Shown: in pieces, positions 54,301-61,574 of the stretch
Layout: each line of letters begins with the position of its first letter
Position numbering within the stretch: the stretch's first letter is position 1
Source: Planctomycetota bacterium
GTDB taxonomy: Bacteria; Planctomycetota; Brocadiia; SM23-32; JAKLEA01
Direction of reading: 5' to 3'
Assembly (NCBI GenBank): GCA_022711755.1
Contig: JAKLEA010000001.1
Span: 1 to 64,000 of the forward strand
DNA length: 64,000 nucleotides
The notes under the pieces: model-generated
What the model was told of the DNA's origin: nothing
What the model saw: only the letters and a program-made list of their open reading frames with translations
Databases searched by the model: none
Translations under genes and position numbers: made by a program

Positions 54301-55341
54301 CCGCTCTCAGGGGAGGTTCTGGATGGACTTAGGCTCGTTCGCGGATGGACGGTTCCGAACGACGTTGACGGTGACGGGCGCGCGGACGCCCTCGGGATGC
54401 TCGTCGGCGGGCATCTCGGCGCGCTGGTCGTCACGGGCAAGGGCGCGGACGGCGTCAGCATCGCCGGGGACGTGGTTGTCGGCGGTAAGGCCGGGCTGGT
54501 CTACGCGCTGGGTGACATAAACGGCGACGTAGTGAGCGAGTTGCGACTTGACGCCGTGAAGAGTCTGGGCGGCATTGCGGGGCGGATTGTCTCGCGCCTG
54601 GGCGATGTCATCTCCGTATGGGCCCTGGAGGATATTGTCGGTGACATTTCGGCGCAGAACGTCGAGCTTGTCTACTCCGCCGCTGACATCATCGGCGACG
54701 TGGTTGCCGGCAGCCGGATCAATAGCGTTATCGCAGGAAAGAGCCTGCGCGGGCTGGTCCATGCGCGGCACGGTATCAACCTTGCCGCGGCGCTGACGGG
54801 CGACTTCACCGGCGGCATTGAGACGGAGGTCCACGCCTCACGCATCAACGTCGTCCGCGTGGGCGGCGGATTCCGCGGAACGCTCCAGACGCCGGGCTAC
54901 GTCGGCTCGATCATCGCCGGCGAGATCGCCCCGGCGGGAGCGGGACGCGTGCGCATCGTCGCGGAGTCCGGTATTGACGCCATCGCAGTCAGGCAGGACG
55001 TGCGCGACGCGGACATCGGTGTCGGCATGGATGGCGCTCTCAACGGCGGTCCGGCGGTGTTGCGCAGCGTGCTTATCGGACGGGACTGCATCCGCACGAA
55101 CCTGCTGGCCGGGGCGAGGACAAACGAGGGAAGCGGCTTCCCGAACGGCGGGATGACGCTCAACTGGAGTTCCACCGAGCCGGGTCGGATTGACATCGTT
55201 CGCGTCGGGCGGCACATGGGCGACGGCAGCGGCGGGCGCTGGGCAGTCGGCGCGTCCGGCGGATACGGCTACATCGCCGATTCCCAAGGAAGGATAACGG
55301 GCGGGTACCGGAACAACGTCGCATTCTGGGAGGGATCGTAG
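48322..55341 (+). CDS. Giant LEPR-XLL surface protein with twelve PPC-like repeats
   Basis: This 2339-residue protein starts MLKRQTFHVDNLEPRVLLSS, the LEPR-XLL motif of very large exported proteins in PVC bacteria. From residue 35 to 1888 there are twelve domains of 129-171 residues. Each opens with a DDHGDT-like motif, has GDVDVF then G in the first half, an 'AGETYYV' strand near its end, and resembles pre-peptidase C-terminal (PPC) domains. Domain starts are at residues 35, 194, 323, 483, 654, 820, 980, 1116, 1267, 1431, 1585 and 1753. The last 450 residues are different, with beta-helix-like repeats (GSVGAVIDA, GDVGAVALR, GHLGALVVT). No enzyme motif is seen; a structural or adhesive role is likely. 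GAGGTG precedes the ATG. Confidence 0.85.
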   Translation: MLKRQTFHVDNLEPRVLLSSVVQSLEEIAVYPVRDDHGNTAEDATIVPVSLTGELGGRGTLEVAGDVDFFAFAAAVEGKAQLNVNAYPVDGPAVLDGDDIIVPEGTHFAVIDDAGKTIAETWLPYVIRKPDPTDAKLVIGPIVPGPIEPIDPILPYDLLLFGVEAGRTYYVAADGGPWMGYDFSGKIPAPEPPDDYGDTFGDAFKVEVPIAGDGMPRPIVNGVIEVAGDVDMFVFASPAEGIAHLELGPDEITMPPFPVNTMIPRVVIFDSEGNVITEAASDSPVPTFVDFSVTKGATYYIASQSQTGSSGMYYVMGEIEVTDDHGDTIGNATQIEPGAWGLFYQPGMLEEFGDVDVFAVTAGQDGAAVVFGRVNTIYRTEPANLDLGPIEPPVFIPRPAHIWITDGAGNKLTETWVSYGGGVIDIPIEPRESEPLPEPVPMIPSGFMAFPALGGETYYIWIDTGPGLQYRLGGQIPGAAPEDDHGDSATEATILDGNPDDPAQLGGLGLIELGDDVDAFTFTAGDSGRGYLWASAELWMGPPAAELTGMINEFVADGVPIEDMAALVGVGETGLEPLSAQILDSAGNVVAGTSVPVSNPFFPTYWWLADAKMPIMPPGPGYIGLNMIEGETYTVLVSGGAGTLFTLNGQEAIDDHGDTTEDATTVDFDMWGEYWAYGSLGTADDVDVFAITPAMDGMAVLNGNANEMYWPYYLNALEEGGDKLPYPAIQATVVNKAGEFVADLIIPVGPGPVYLDGATGGDIVIDPMPIPWPEPTEPVSFKVSGGETYFIIVNNPMLKDGYTGSVSYGLYGEVPTSWRDDHGDTFEDATLMVLDEELKFDFNGLLGKPGDLDVFTFSAEEWGTMNFSGWAAYIDGYAPDILPGEYPLMASAVAYNSVGEVVGSMDFYAYYLPIEPGDPLVVIEDGAVKSDAVIGMPVVWPPEPFMSFDVNPGEQYYVVVSGESFVQVGITGRESLPPPDDYGDTMEEAQPIEVVIDDGGIWHYIIGGNIERPLDGDFFVFDAATSGSASITLNVDYPMYPMVVGGYYPTNDLQPHVVIFDAHGNTIAEAAQPSGSASVTFDVRNGKTYYVAAFGDSASHGRYYLTGEVKYDPFADEHGDSADDATPLDSVEWGLFYDDGNLQKDGDKDFFSVIALEDGRAMIMGRAEPLLIPIPIEPVGGDDLSRIPRSIMMTVIDGDGNVVTSTNVPVTWDIIIDPIPLKESEPPALGFLEFQAQAGETYYVVMSGGGGVHYRLAGVVPGTAPADDHANSLDGATVLDSDEFNSSILSGNGLVGTVDDVDYFTFVADESGYAYVRASASPWNGTYSTEIDQMLSEFARSVPPELIISFLTGGAGVEPLVMTALDSGGNVLGEREMPVQLPDWTYSWYGYRERPWPWGLNFLVQEGETYYVAVSGNIGTMYTIYGNEPYDDHGDTTDEATSVPHDMWGDFTTYGGLEWGGDVDVFAVVADRTGEAKLGGSAYFLPVPLYAGAGDAAIVEGEIEYQVVTVQVVDDAGTLVGSLELPVSWGPIIYEDGGDVLQGAAITFAAEEGRTYFLLVSQPEETASSNIGFDLSGAVPTAYTDDHGDTFDAATALEFSDELSLLAGGFLGKAEDVDVFSFTSDEWGVIRFTAHGAYMDVIRPEGEGGGSILPPLSKMGTVKFYDSDGDLVAQMSLSSPYIIYEGGKGDLGPVIGPPIIIEPPIIIDPPIIIPIDPTISFDVNPGETYYIVVEGDILVRYDVSGQLRLAPPDDYGDTMDVAHPVDVVVAESGWHYIEGGNIGHPGDTDMFSFVAGKDGTANIDLNVEYPMILPVIPAPYVEPNNLQPRILIFDSTGAKVAEAWADGGTAGVSFAVEEGKTYYIAARGDESSHGMYSLTGEISPVPSIEDHLVRTLNINGVKVHIYDMDDGPSDIDLAFGPDGAYLPYRSEIIVLPGLPGRAVSAIVFTGDFAGAGIAVEGSVGAVIDARRPESGDVAFLIAKGDVGAVALRSPLSGEVLDGLRLVRGWTVPNDVDGDGRADALGMLVGGHLGALVVTGKGADGVSIAGDVVVGGKAGLVYALGDINGDVVSELRLDAVKSLGGIAGRIVSRLGDVISVWALEDIVGDISAQNVELVYSAADIIGDVVAGSRINSVIAGKSLRGLVHARHGINLAAALTGDFTGGIETEVHASRINVVRVGGGFRGTLQTPGYVGSIIAGEIAPAGAGRVRIVAESGIDAIAVRQDVRDADIGVGMDGALNGGPAVLRSVLIGRDCIRTNLLAGARTNEGSGFPNGGMTLNWSSTEPGRIDIVRVGRHMGDGSGGRWAVGASGGYGYIADSQGRITGGYRNNVAFWEGS
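49288..53985. repeat. Five-domain super-repeat, duplicated within the giant gene
   Basis: Domains 3-7 (49288-51666, 793 codons) and 8-12 (51667-53985, 773 codons) match in order. Domains 3 and 8 share WGLFY and YRL.G..PG.AP; 4 and 9 share G.G.EPL and D..GNV; 5 and 10 share DMWG; 6 and 11 share G.LGK..D.DVF; 7 and 12 share DDYGDTM and LNV.YPM. Domains 1-2 correspond to the last two positions of the same unit. Comparison was by eye on translated sequence. Confidence 0.75.
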
Positions 55342-55404
55342 CTGGCACGGTTAAATAAGCCAGCCAACGGCTGGGAAAACCCAGGTTTCGCTCACATTTC
55401 CGGC

Positions 55405-56061
55405 ATGAGATCGCTCAAGAGCATTGCTTGGAAGATGCGGGGTTTGGCGCTCGGAGCCGTTGTTTCAGTCTGTCTTAATTCTCTGCTCATTCTTGCGGAA
55501 TGGTCAGCCGTTTCACCGAATGGTTCTGGCAACGGCCTGATGTATTCAGCAGTCATGTTGGGTGGCCCATTAATAGTCGCAATACTTGGTATTCCAGTCG
55601 CATTAATCCGTCTGATCCCGAAGAAAACAAGGGAATCGGCCTTTATATGGAGCGGCATCTGCCTGTCGTATATGGCCGTGTTCCTTGTCTGTGCCGGGAT
55701 CAGCGGGCGGATACGCATGCGCGCATTTGAAAGGCTGGCGGAACGGAGCGCTCCGCTGGTTCAAGCCATCAGGAAATATGAGTCAGACCATAAATATCCT
55801 CCTGATAAGCTGGCCGACCTTGTGCCGGATTATCTGCCTGAGATACCGAGGACGGGAATGGGAGCCTATCCCGAATATGAATATCACGTTGGATCGGATA
55901 TATGGGTGTGCACTCGCAATAAATGGATACTGAAAGTCTTCACGCCTTCGGGCCTTATAAATTTCGACATGTTCGTCTTCTTCCCTGACGGAAACTATCC
56001 CGAATACGGTTTCGGGGGTTACTTTGAGAGAGTCGGGGACTGGGCGTATTGCCATGAATGA
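55405..56061 (+). CDS. Membrane protein with pseudopilin-like soluble C-terminus
   Basis: This 218-residue protein has three hydrophobic segments (LALGAVVSVCLNSLLILA, LMYSAVMLGGPLIVAILGIP and IWSGICLSYMAVFLVCAG) and then a soluble domain. The latter begins APLVQAIRKYESDHKYPPDK, LADLVPDYLPEIP, the alpha-helix and loop typical of type II secretion pseudopilins and of short export-linked domains. It lacks the pilin-type prepilin cleavage signal. It lies 63 bases downstream of the giant gene on the same strand, and may be cotranscribed with it, but a functional link is unproven. Confidence 0.6.
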   Translation: MRSLKSIAWKMRGLALGAVVSVCLNSLLILAEWSAVSPNGSGNGLMYSAVMLGGPLIVAILGIPVALIRLIPKKTRESAFIWSGICLSYMAVFLVCAGISGRIRMRAFERLAERSAPLVQAIRKYESDHKYPPDKLADLVPDYLPEIPRTGMGAYPEYEYHVGSDIWVCTRNKWILKVFTPSGLINFDMFVFFPDGNYPEYGFGGYFERVGDWAYCHE

Positions 56062-56197
56062 CAATCGCATGTGTGAAGCCGGCATGGCTGAGAAGGGCAT
56101 TGTTAGTCGGCGGCGACACAAATGAGTAATGCTGACCTGACGTAAATGTAAAGCTCGATCTCTTCATTGGAACCTTATCCCGCCGTCTGGAAACGCA

Positions 56198-56227
56198 TTG
56201 GCGTAAAAGCATCCGGGCGGACATAAT
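56198..56227 (+). promoter_or_regulatory. Possible promoter of the radical SAM / E1 / GT cassette
   Basis: TTGGCG at 56198-56203 and CATAAT at 56222-56227 are separated by 18 bases and lie about 30 bases before the start codon at 56255. Confidence 0.35.
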
Positions 56228-56254
56228 AGTTAAGCCGTTACCGGAGTTACCCAG

Positions 56255-57322
56255 ATGAGCGATATCAGGATTGACGGACACAAGCTGATGTTCCACCCCG
56301 AGCGCGTCGCCGCGTGGCTTCGCGGTGAGAATGTCTATCCCATTTACGTCGAGATCGGCCCATCGGGAGCGTGCAATAACCGGTGTTGTTTCTGCGCGTT
56401 CGATTATAGGGGTTATAAATCAGAGTTTCTGGAAACGGACGTTTTATGTCGAGCTATTGAGGAAATGGGCGAACACGGCGTTAAAAGTGTCATGTGCGCA
56501 GGCGAGGGCGAACCCCTGCTTCATCAGGACATTGTCCGAATAATCTCGCAGACAAAGACCGCCGGCATTGACGTTGCTCTTTCAACAAATGCGAGCCTGT
56601 TGGAACAACGGATCGCCGAAGGAATATTGCCATGTCTATCATGGATGCGGCTAAGCATAAATGCCGCCACTCCTGAGACATACGCCGGAATACACGGCTG
56701 CGGTCAGGAACGGTTCAAAAGGGTCATTGAAAACGTGGCGCTCGCGGTTGAGATTCGCAACAGGCTGGCGTCGCCATGCACACTGGGGGTTCAGATTGTT
56801 CTGATCCCACAAAACGTTGATGAAATCGAGCGTCTCGCGCAGATTTGCTCTGAAATCGGCGTGGACTACCTTACTGTGAAGCCTTGCATTCCACATCCGC
56901 ACAGCGGCAAGGAGTTCAGCCCGCCATTTGAATTGGCCTTCTTGCGCGAACTCAAGGAGAAGGCAGACGCGTATCAGTCGCCTTCATTCAAGGTCTACTT
57001 CCGTCTGCATGGTTTTGAAAAGATCAGGAGTTCCGAGCGGCGCTATGACCATTGTCTCGGCCTGCCTTTCTTCGCAAAGATATCGTGCGACGGCGGAGTC
57101 TACTCGTGCGGCCCTCATCTTGGCGATCCTGAATACTGCTACGGGAATATTTACGAGCAATCTTTCTCCGGCATATGGGAGGGACAGCGAAGGCTCCGGA
57201 TAATCGAGAAGGTCCAGAAGAAATTGGACTGCTCCGAATGCATGAAGAATTGCCGTTTGGACGAGATTAATGCCTATCTCTGGGAGCTTACTCACCCAGG
57301 TCCTCATGCCAATTTCATCTGA
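56255..57322 (+). CDS. Radical SAM protein with SPASM-like C-terminus
   Basis: This 355-residue protein has the radical SAM motif CNNRCCFC near residue 36 (SGACNNRCCFCAFDYRG), which binds the 4Fe-4S cluster that cleaves SAM. The MCAGEGEPLLH (GGE-like) motif and LSINAATPETY follow. The C-terminus has further cysteines (HCLGLPF, SCDGGVYSCG, CSECMKNCRLDEIN) arranged like a SPASM auxiliary-cluster domain. Substrate cannot be predicted; SPASM enzymes modify peptides, sugars and cofactors. It is the first of four closely packed genes; the next starts 18 bases later. GGAG precedes the ATG. Confidence 0.85.
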   Translation: MSDIRIDGHKLMFHPERVAAWLRGENVYPIYVEIGPSGACNNRCCFCAFDYRGYKSEFLETDVLCRAIEEMGEHGVKSVMCAGEGEPLLHQDIVRIISQTKTAGIDVALSTNASLLEQRIAEGILPCLSWMRLSINAATPETYAGIHGCGQERFKRVIENVALAVEIRNRLASPCTLGVQIVLIPQNVDEIERLAQICSEIGVDYLTVKPCIPHPHSGKEFSPPFELAFLRELKEKADAYQSPSFKVYFRLHGFEKIRSSERRYDHCLGLPFFAKISCDGGVYSCGPHLGDPEYCYGNIYEQSFSGIWEGQRRLRIIEKVQKKLDCSECMKNCRLDEINAYLWELTHPGPHANFI

Positions 57323-57340
57323 TATCCGAGGCGACGGCGC

Positions 57341-58783
57341 ATGAAAGTATTATTCATCATAAACGAAGTGGACTACATGGAACCGCTGGGGCTTATGCTA
57401 TTGTCGGCGGTGGCCAAAAAGGCGGGTCACGAGACCGCGCTGGCCATACTCAGCAGCGATGATCCGCTCAAACGCATCCGTGAAGAAAAGCCTGGAGTCA
57501 TCGCCTACAGCGCAACTACGGGCTTCCACAACATCTACATGCGCCTGAATGACGTCATAAAGGCGAAATACCCAGGCGTATTCACCATGATGGGCGGACC
57601 TCACCCGACGTTCTATCCTGAATGCATTCGGACCGGATCGCTTGACGCGATATGTGTCGGCGAAGGCGAAACAGCGTTTCCGGAATTGCTCTCCAGATTG
57701 GAAAAGGGCGATTCCCCCGATGGAATTCCCAATATTCTTACCAGGGAAGGCCATCCTGATAAGCTGGAGCTTGCGCCCCTTGTTCAGGACCTTGACTCGC
57801 TTCCCCTTCCCGACAGAGATATCGTATATTCCAGGTCCGGCACTGCGAATTTTCCGCTCAAGAGTTTTATGGCGTCCCGGGGATGTCCCTTCAACTGCTC
57901 ATATTGTTTCAACCACGCCTTCGGAAGACTCTATGCGGGCAAAGGCCGGATCATGAGGCGTCGCTCGGTTGAAAACGTGCTTGAAGAGATTCAGCAGGTC
58001 AAATCCGCCTATCCGCTGCAATGCGTGAAATTCTATGATGATAACCTTGTTCTGAAGGCGGATGAGTGGCTGGAGGAATTCGCCCGCGAATATCCTCGAA
58101 GAATCGGCCTCCCATTCCACTGTCTTCTCAGGCCAGATGTCGCCGATGAAAATATTATAAAATTGCTAAAGTCCGCAGGCTGTTTCTCGGTCAGCATGTC
58201 AATCGAAAGCGGGTCGGAGCGGATTCGGCGGGAGTTGTTGAATCGCCCTGTGGGAGACGAGGAAATCAGGCGCGCCTTCCGGCTATGCTCCGAGTATGGT
58301 ATCAGTACCTTTTCCAACAGCATCCTGGCGCTTCCCGGAACCTCATGGCCGGACGACGAGGCGACGCTGGACATGAATATCGAATGCGGCGTGTCCTTTG
58401 CTGAATTCCCAATTTATTATCCATACCCCGGCACTGATCTTGGAGAGCGATGCCGCGCGCAGGGACTGTGGAACGGCGGGTATGACGACTTGAGCATTTC
58501 TTACATGGGACGATCTCCGCTGAACTGTTTTTCAGAAGAGGAAAAGAACCGTCAGAAAAATCTCTCCGAACTCGGAACGCTTGCCGTCGCAATGCCGTTT
58601 TTACGAAGCTTCCTAGTAAATCGCTTGACGCGACTGCGCCCCAACCCCATCTTTTTCCTTGCCTACTACCTTGCCAAAGCCTACCTTGTTACCCGTCGTG
58701 TCTATCCGATCCGAATGGGACCGTCATTTTTCTTGCGGACGATACGCAAAAGCCTCCGGATAGAAGCGGCGAAGCGATCATGA
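57341..58783 (+). CDS. B12-binding-type radical SAM protein
   Basis: This 480-residue protein has an N-terminal cobalamin-binding-like domain (MKVLFIINEVDYMEPLGLML, MMGGPHPTFYPECI, CVGEGETAFPELL) and then a radical SAM core with SRGCPFNCSYCFNH (CxxxCxxC at Cys190-Cys197). The B12 domain lacks the DxHxxG motif, so cobalamin, if bound, would be in the base-on form without histidine, as in many members. The C-terminal 100 residues are extended and partly hydrophobic. Such enzymes methylate or rearrange unactivated carbons in lipids and antibiotics. It overlaps the next gene by four bases. Confidence 0.88.
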   Translation: MKVLFIINEVDYMEPLGLMLLSAVAKKAGHETALAILSSDDPLKRIREEKPGVIAYSATTGFHNIYMRLNDVIKAKYPGVFTMMGGPHPTFYPECIRTGSLDAICVGEGETAFPELLSRLEKGDSPDGIPNILTREGHPDKLELAPLVQDLDSLPLPDRDIVYSRSGTANFPLKSFMASRGCPFNCSYCFNHAFGRLYAGKGRIMRRRSVENVLEEIQQVKSAYPLQCVKFYDDNLVLKADEWLEEFAREYPRRIGLPFHCLLRPDVADENIIKLLKSAGCFSVSMSIESGSERIRRELLNRPVGDEEIRRAFRLCSEYGISTFSNSILALPGTSWPDDEATLDMNIECGVSFAEFPIYYPYPGTDLGERCRAQGLWNGGYDDLSISYMGRSPLNCFSEEEKNRQKNLSELGTLAVAMPFLRSFLVNRLTRLRPNPIFFLAYYLAKAYLVTRRVYPIRMGPSFFLRTIRKSLRIEAAKRS

Positions 58784-60846
58784 GCCTCAGGACAAAACGG
58801 ATAACGAGGGGATCAATGGTCCGGCCACCTGCGCTTTCCGAAAAACAGATGATAGAACTCTATCGCGATTTGTTTCTAATTCGTTATTTTGAGGAAACAG
58901 TTTCGCGCCTTTACCCCGAACAAGAAATGCGCTGCCCCGTCCACCTAGCAATCGGGCAGGAGGCCGTCGCGGTCGGCGCCTGCTCCGTCCTGCGCAAAGA
59001 CGACTATCTTTTCAGCAATCATCGCGGCCACGCGCACCTCATAGCCAAGGGGGTTGACGTTGAATCCATCGCGGCGGAATTATATGGACGCCGGGCGGGT
59101 TGCTCGCATGGATGGGGTGGAAGCACCCACCTGGCAGCCCCTGAGGTCGGCGCACTGGGCACGACGGCTACCGTCGGCGGTGGAATACCGATAGCTGTGG
59201 GCGCGGCGCTGGCGTCGAAGATCAAGGGCGACGGGCGCGTGACGGCTGTTATCTTCGGCGACGGTGCGGCGGATCAGGGAGTGTTTCAGGAAAGTCTGAA
59301 CTTCGCGGCGCTCAAGAAACTGCCAGTCGTCTTCGTCTGTGAAAACAACGCGCTGGCAACGTGTTCGCTACAGAAAGACCGTCAGCCGCTGGATAACATT
59401 CATCATCGCGGAAAACCATTCGATGTGCCGGGATGCCGTGTGGACGGGAACGACGTTCTTGCAGTCCGGACGGCGTGCCGGTCAGCCGTGGAAAAGGCCA
59501 GGCGCGAGGAAGGGCCAAGCCTGATTGAATGCAAAACCTACAGGATCATGGGCCACGTCGGCCCCGGAACGGATTACCATCTCGGCTATCGTTCGGAAGA
59601 GGAATATAAGGCGTGGCGCAGACGTTGCCCGGTGAAGCGCATGGAGCGCGCACTAGTAAAACATGGCGTCGCAAAACCGGAAATCGCGGCGATCCGGCGA
59701 GAAGTCCGGGAGAAGGTCGAAACCGCATTCGGCAAGGCAAAGTCAGCCGAATTCCCCAGGATTTCGGATGTTCACAGCGATTCGCAACCCGTCAAGGCGC
59801 TGTTCCCTTCCGCCACAAGGAGAGCATACAAGGTCACGCGCGAAATCACCTACAGGGAGGCCATCGCCGAGGCCACGATTCAGGCTATGGAGACCTATGA
59901 GGATGTTTTCGCGCTTGGCATTGGATTGGCCGACCCGACCGGCGTATATGGAACCATGCTCGGTCTGGCCGAGCGCTTCGGGTCTCAGCGAGCGCTTGAC
60001 CTGCCGGTGGCTGAGGCTGGCATGACGGGGGTTGCCATAGGCGCGGCGCTCTGCGGAATGCGTCCGGTCATGTTCCACATGCGCATGGACTTCCTGACCG
60101 TTTCGCTGGATCAAATCATCAACCACGCCGCCAAATGGCGGTGGATGTTCGGCGGACGAATGCGCGTCCCCCTGACGATCAGGTGCATTGCCGCAAAGGG
60201 CTGGGGCTCCGCGGCTCAGCACTCGCAAACCCTGCACGGCCTTCTCATGCACGTTCCGGGATTGAAAGTCGTCGCCCCCGCCACTGCCGCCGACGCAAAG
60301 GAACTGCTCCTTGCCGCGATTGCCGATGACGATCCGGTGATTGTGATGGAGCATCGCTCGCTTTATGAACGGCGGGGGATAGTGGATCGTACCCCGGTTG
60401 CCGCTCCGCTGGGCAAGGCGGCGATGCGAAGGCGCGGCAGCGACGTGACAATCGCCGCAGTGTCCTATGCAGTCGAGGACGCCCTCAAAGCCGCAGACGA
60501 AGCGGCAAAGCGGGGCGTCAGCGCCGAGGTTATTGACCTCAGATCCCTGAAACCGCTGGACATTGACGCATTGCGCCATTCAGCCGCCAAGACGGGCAGG
60601 TTGATCGTTTGCGACGTGGGATGGCGTTTCTGCGGGGCAGCGGCGGGAATTGTCACAGCCGTGACCGCAGTCGGCGCCGAATGTTTTGACTGCGCCCCGA
60701 AGGTTCCGCCGGCGCGGCTGAAATCCCCGCCGAGGATTGTGGCCCTTCCCGATCTGCCAACACCCGCATCATCCGCTCTTGAAACGGAGTATTATCCCGG
60801 GGCAGATCAAACCTTGACGGCTATATTGGAGACTTGCGATTCGTGA
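58780..60846 (+). CDS. Fused alpha and beta subunits of a thiamine-diphosphate dehydrogenase E1
   Basis: This 688-residue protein joins the two E1 subunits of 2-oxo-acid dehydrogenase-type enzymes in one chain. The alpha half has the TPP-binding motif GDGAADQGVFQESLNFA and VVFVCENN. The beta half, from about 355, has ITYREAIAEATIQAME, VAEAGMTGVAIGAALCGM (the catalytic glutamate) and AQHSQTLHGLLMHVPGLKVV. The alpha loop reads GHVGPGTDYH instead of the usual GHSxxD. No E2 or E3 gene is nearby, so decarboxylation followed by carboligation is possible. It begins within the previous gene (four-base overlap) and ends in a four-base overlap with the next. Confidence 0.88.
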   Translation: MSLRTKRITRGSMVRPPALSEKQMIELYRDLFLIRYFEETVSRLYPEQEMRCPVHLAIGQEAVAVGACSVLRKDDYLFSNHRGHAHLIAKGVDVESIAAELYGRRAGCSHGWGGSTHLAAPEVGALGTTATVGGGIPIAVGAALASKIKGDGRVTAVIFGDGAADQGVFQESLNFAALKKLPVVFVCENNALATCSLQKDRQPLDNIHHRGKPFDVPGCRVDGNDVLAVRTACRSAVEKARREEGPSLIECKTYRIMGHVGPGTDYHLGYRSEEEYKAWRRRCPVKRMERALVKHGVAKPEIAAIRREVREKVETAFGKAKSAEFPRISDVHSDSQPVKALFPSATRRAYKVTREITYREAIAEATIQAMETYEDVFALGIGLADPTGVYGTMLGLAERFGSQRALDLPVAEAGMTGVAIGAALCGMRPVMFHMRMDFLTVSLDQIINHAAKWRWMFGGRMRVPLTIRCIAAKGWGSAAQHSQTLHGLLMHVPGLKVVAPATAADAKELLLAAIADDDPVIVMEHRSLYERRGIVDRTPVAAPLGKAAMRRRGSDVTIAAVSYAVEDALKAADEAAKRGVSAEVIDLRSLKPLDIDALRHSAAKTGRLIVCDVGWRFCGAAAGIVTAVTAVGAECFDCAPKVPPARLKSPPRIVALPDLPTPASSALETEYYPGADQTLTAILETCDS

Positions 60847-61565
60847 GTCCCCCGTCCGACAATCAATCCCTGCCGGACGGCCTTTCCGTAATAGTCCCGG
60901 CTCTAAATGAGCAAGAGTACATAGCGGGAGCTATTTCGAATATCTCAGGCGCTCTGGAGGGATTCGACGCTTCATGGGAGATTATTCTGGTTGACGACGG
61001 AAGCGTGGACGATACAGGACGCATCATGGACGAGGCGTCACGGGACAATCCGCGCATCCGGGTCATTCACAATCAGAAAAACCAGGGATTCGGCGGGGCC
61101 TTCCTCAAAGGACTTGATCAGGCCACCCTCGGTAGTTGCGTCATGGTTCCCGGCGACGACTCTTTCGACGCCGATTCATTGCGCTCGCTTTTCTCCCGGC
61201 GCGGACGAGCGTCCGTTGTTATTCCATATTTCACGAACACCGAGTCTCGCCCCATGCTGCGGCGGGCGATATCCCGCTCGTATACCTTCATGATGAACGC
61301 TTTCTTCGGATATGGCCTGCCGTATTATAACGGTCCGGTCATTTATCCGACGCGTGCCGTAAGAGACTTGATGGTTCCCTGTTCCGGTTTCGGCTACCAG
61401 GCGGAGATAGTCATTCGCTTGCTTCGTTCAGGACTGGATTTCGAGTGCGTCGGGATGCGGCTTTGCGAACGGAAGCGCGCGGGATCGCATGCGTTGAAGC
61501 TGAGGAACTTCATTGATATATCCCGTTGCCTCGTCAGGCTATGGTTTCACGAACACAGGATTTGA
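60843..61565 (+). CDS. Family 2 glycosyltransferase
   Basis: This 240-residue protein begins with the GT2 pattern LSVIVPALNEQEYIAGAISN, then EIILVDDGSVDDTGRIMDEA, NQKNQGFGGAFLKGLDQA and MVPGDDSFDADSLR (the metal-binding acidic motif). It resembles dolichol-phosphate-mannose-synthase-type enzymes and lacks C-terminal membrane segments. GTG at 60843 is chosen as the start because it overlaps the upstream TGA as GTGA and has a GGAG at 11 bases; a TTG at 60834 has poor spacing. It ends 9 bases before the convergent uvrC stop. It is the last gene of the cassette. Confidence 0.9.
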   Translation: MSPPSDNQSLPDGLSVIVPALNEQEYIAGAISNISGALEGFDASWEIILVDDGSVDDTGRIMDEASRDNPRIRVIHNQKNQGFGGAFLKGLDQATLGSCVMVPGDDSFDADSLRSLFSRRGRASVVIPYFTNTESRPMLRRAISRSYTFMMNAFFGYGLPYYNGPVIYPTRAVRDLMVPCSGFGYQAEIVIRLLRSGLDFECVGMRLCERKRAGSHALKLRNFIDISRCLVRLWFHEHRI

Positions 61566-61574
61566 CGCGGTTCG

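Noticed and set aside
55360..55374. Rho-independent terminator after the giant gene
   Set aside because: A CCAGCC/GGCTGG hairpin exists, but it is short and lacks a T run.
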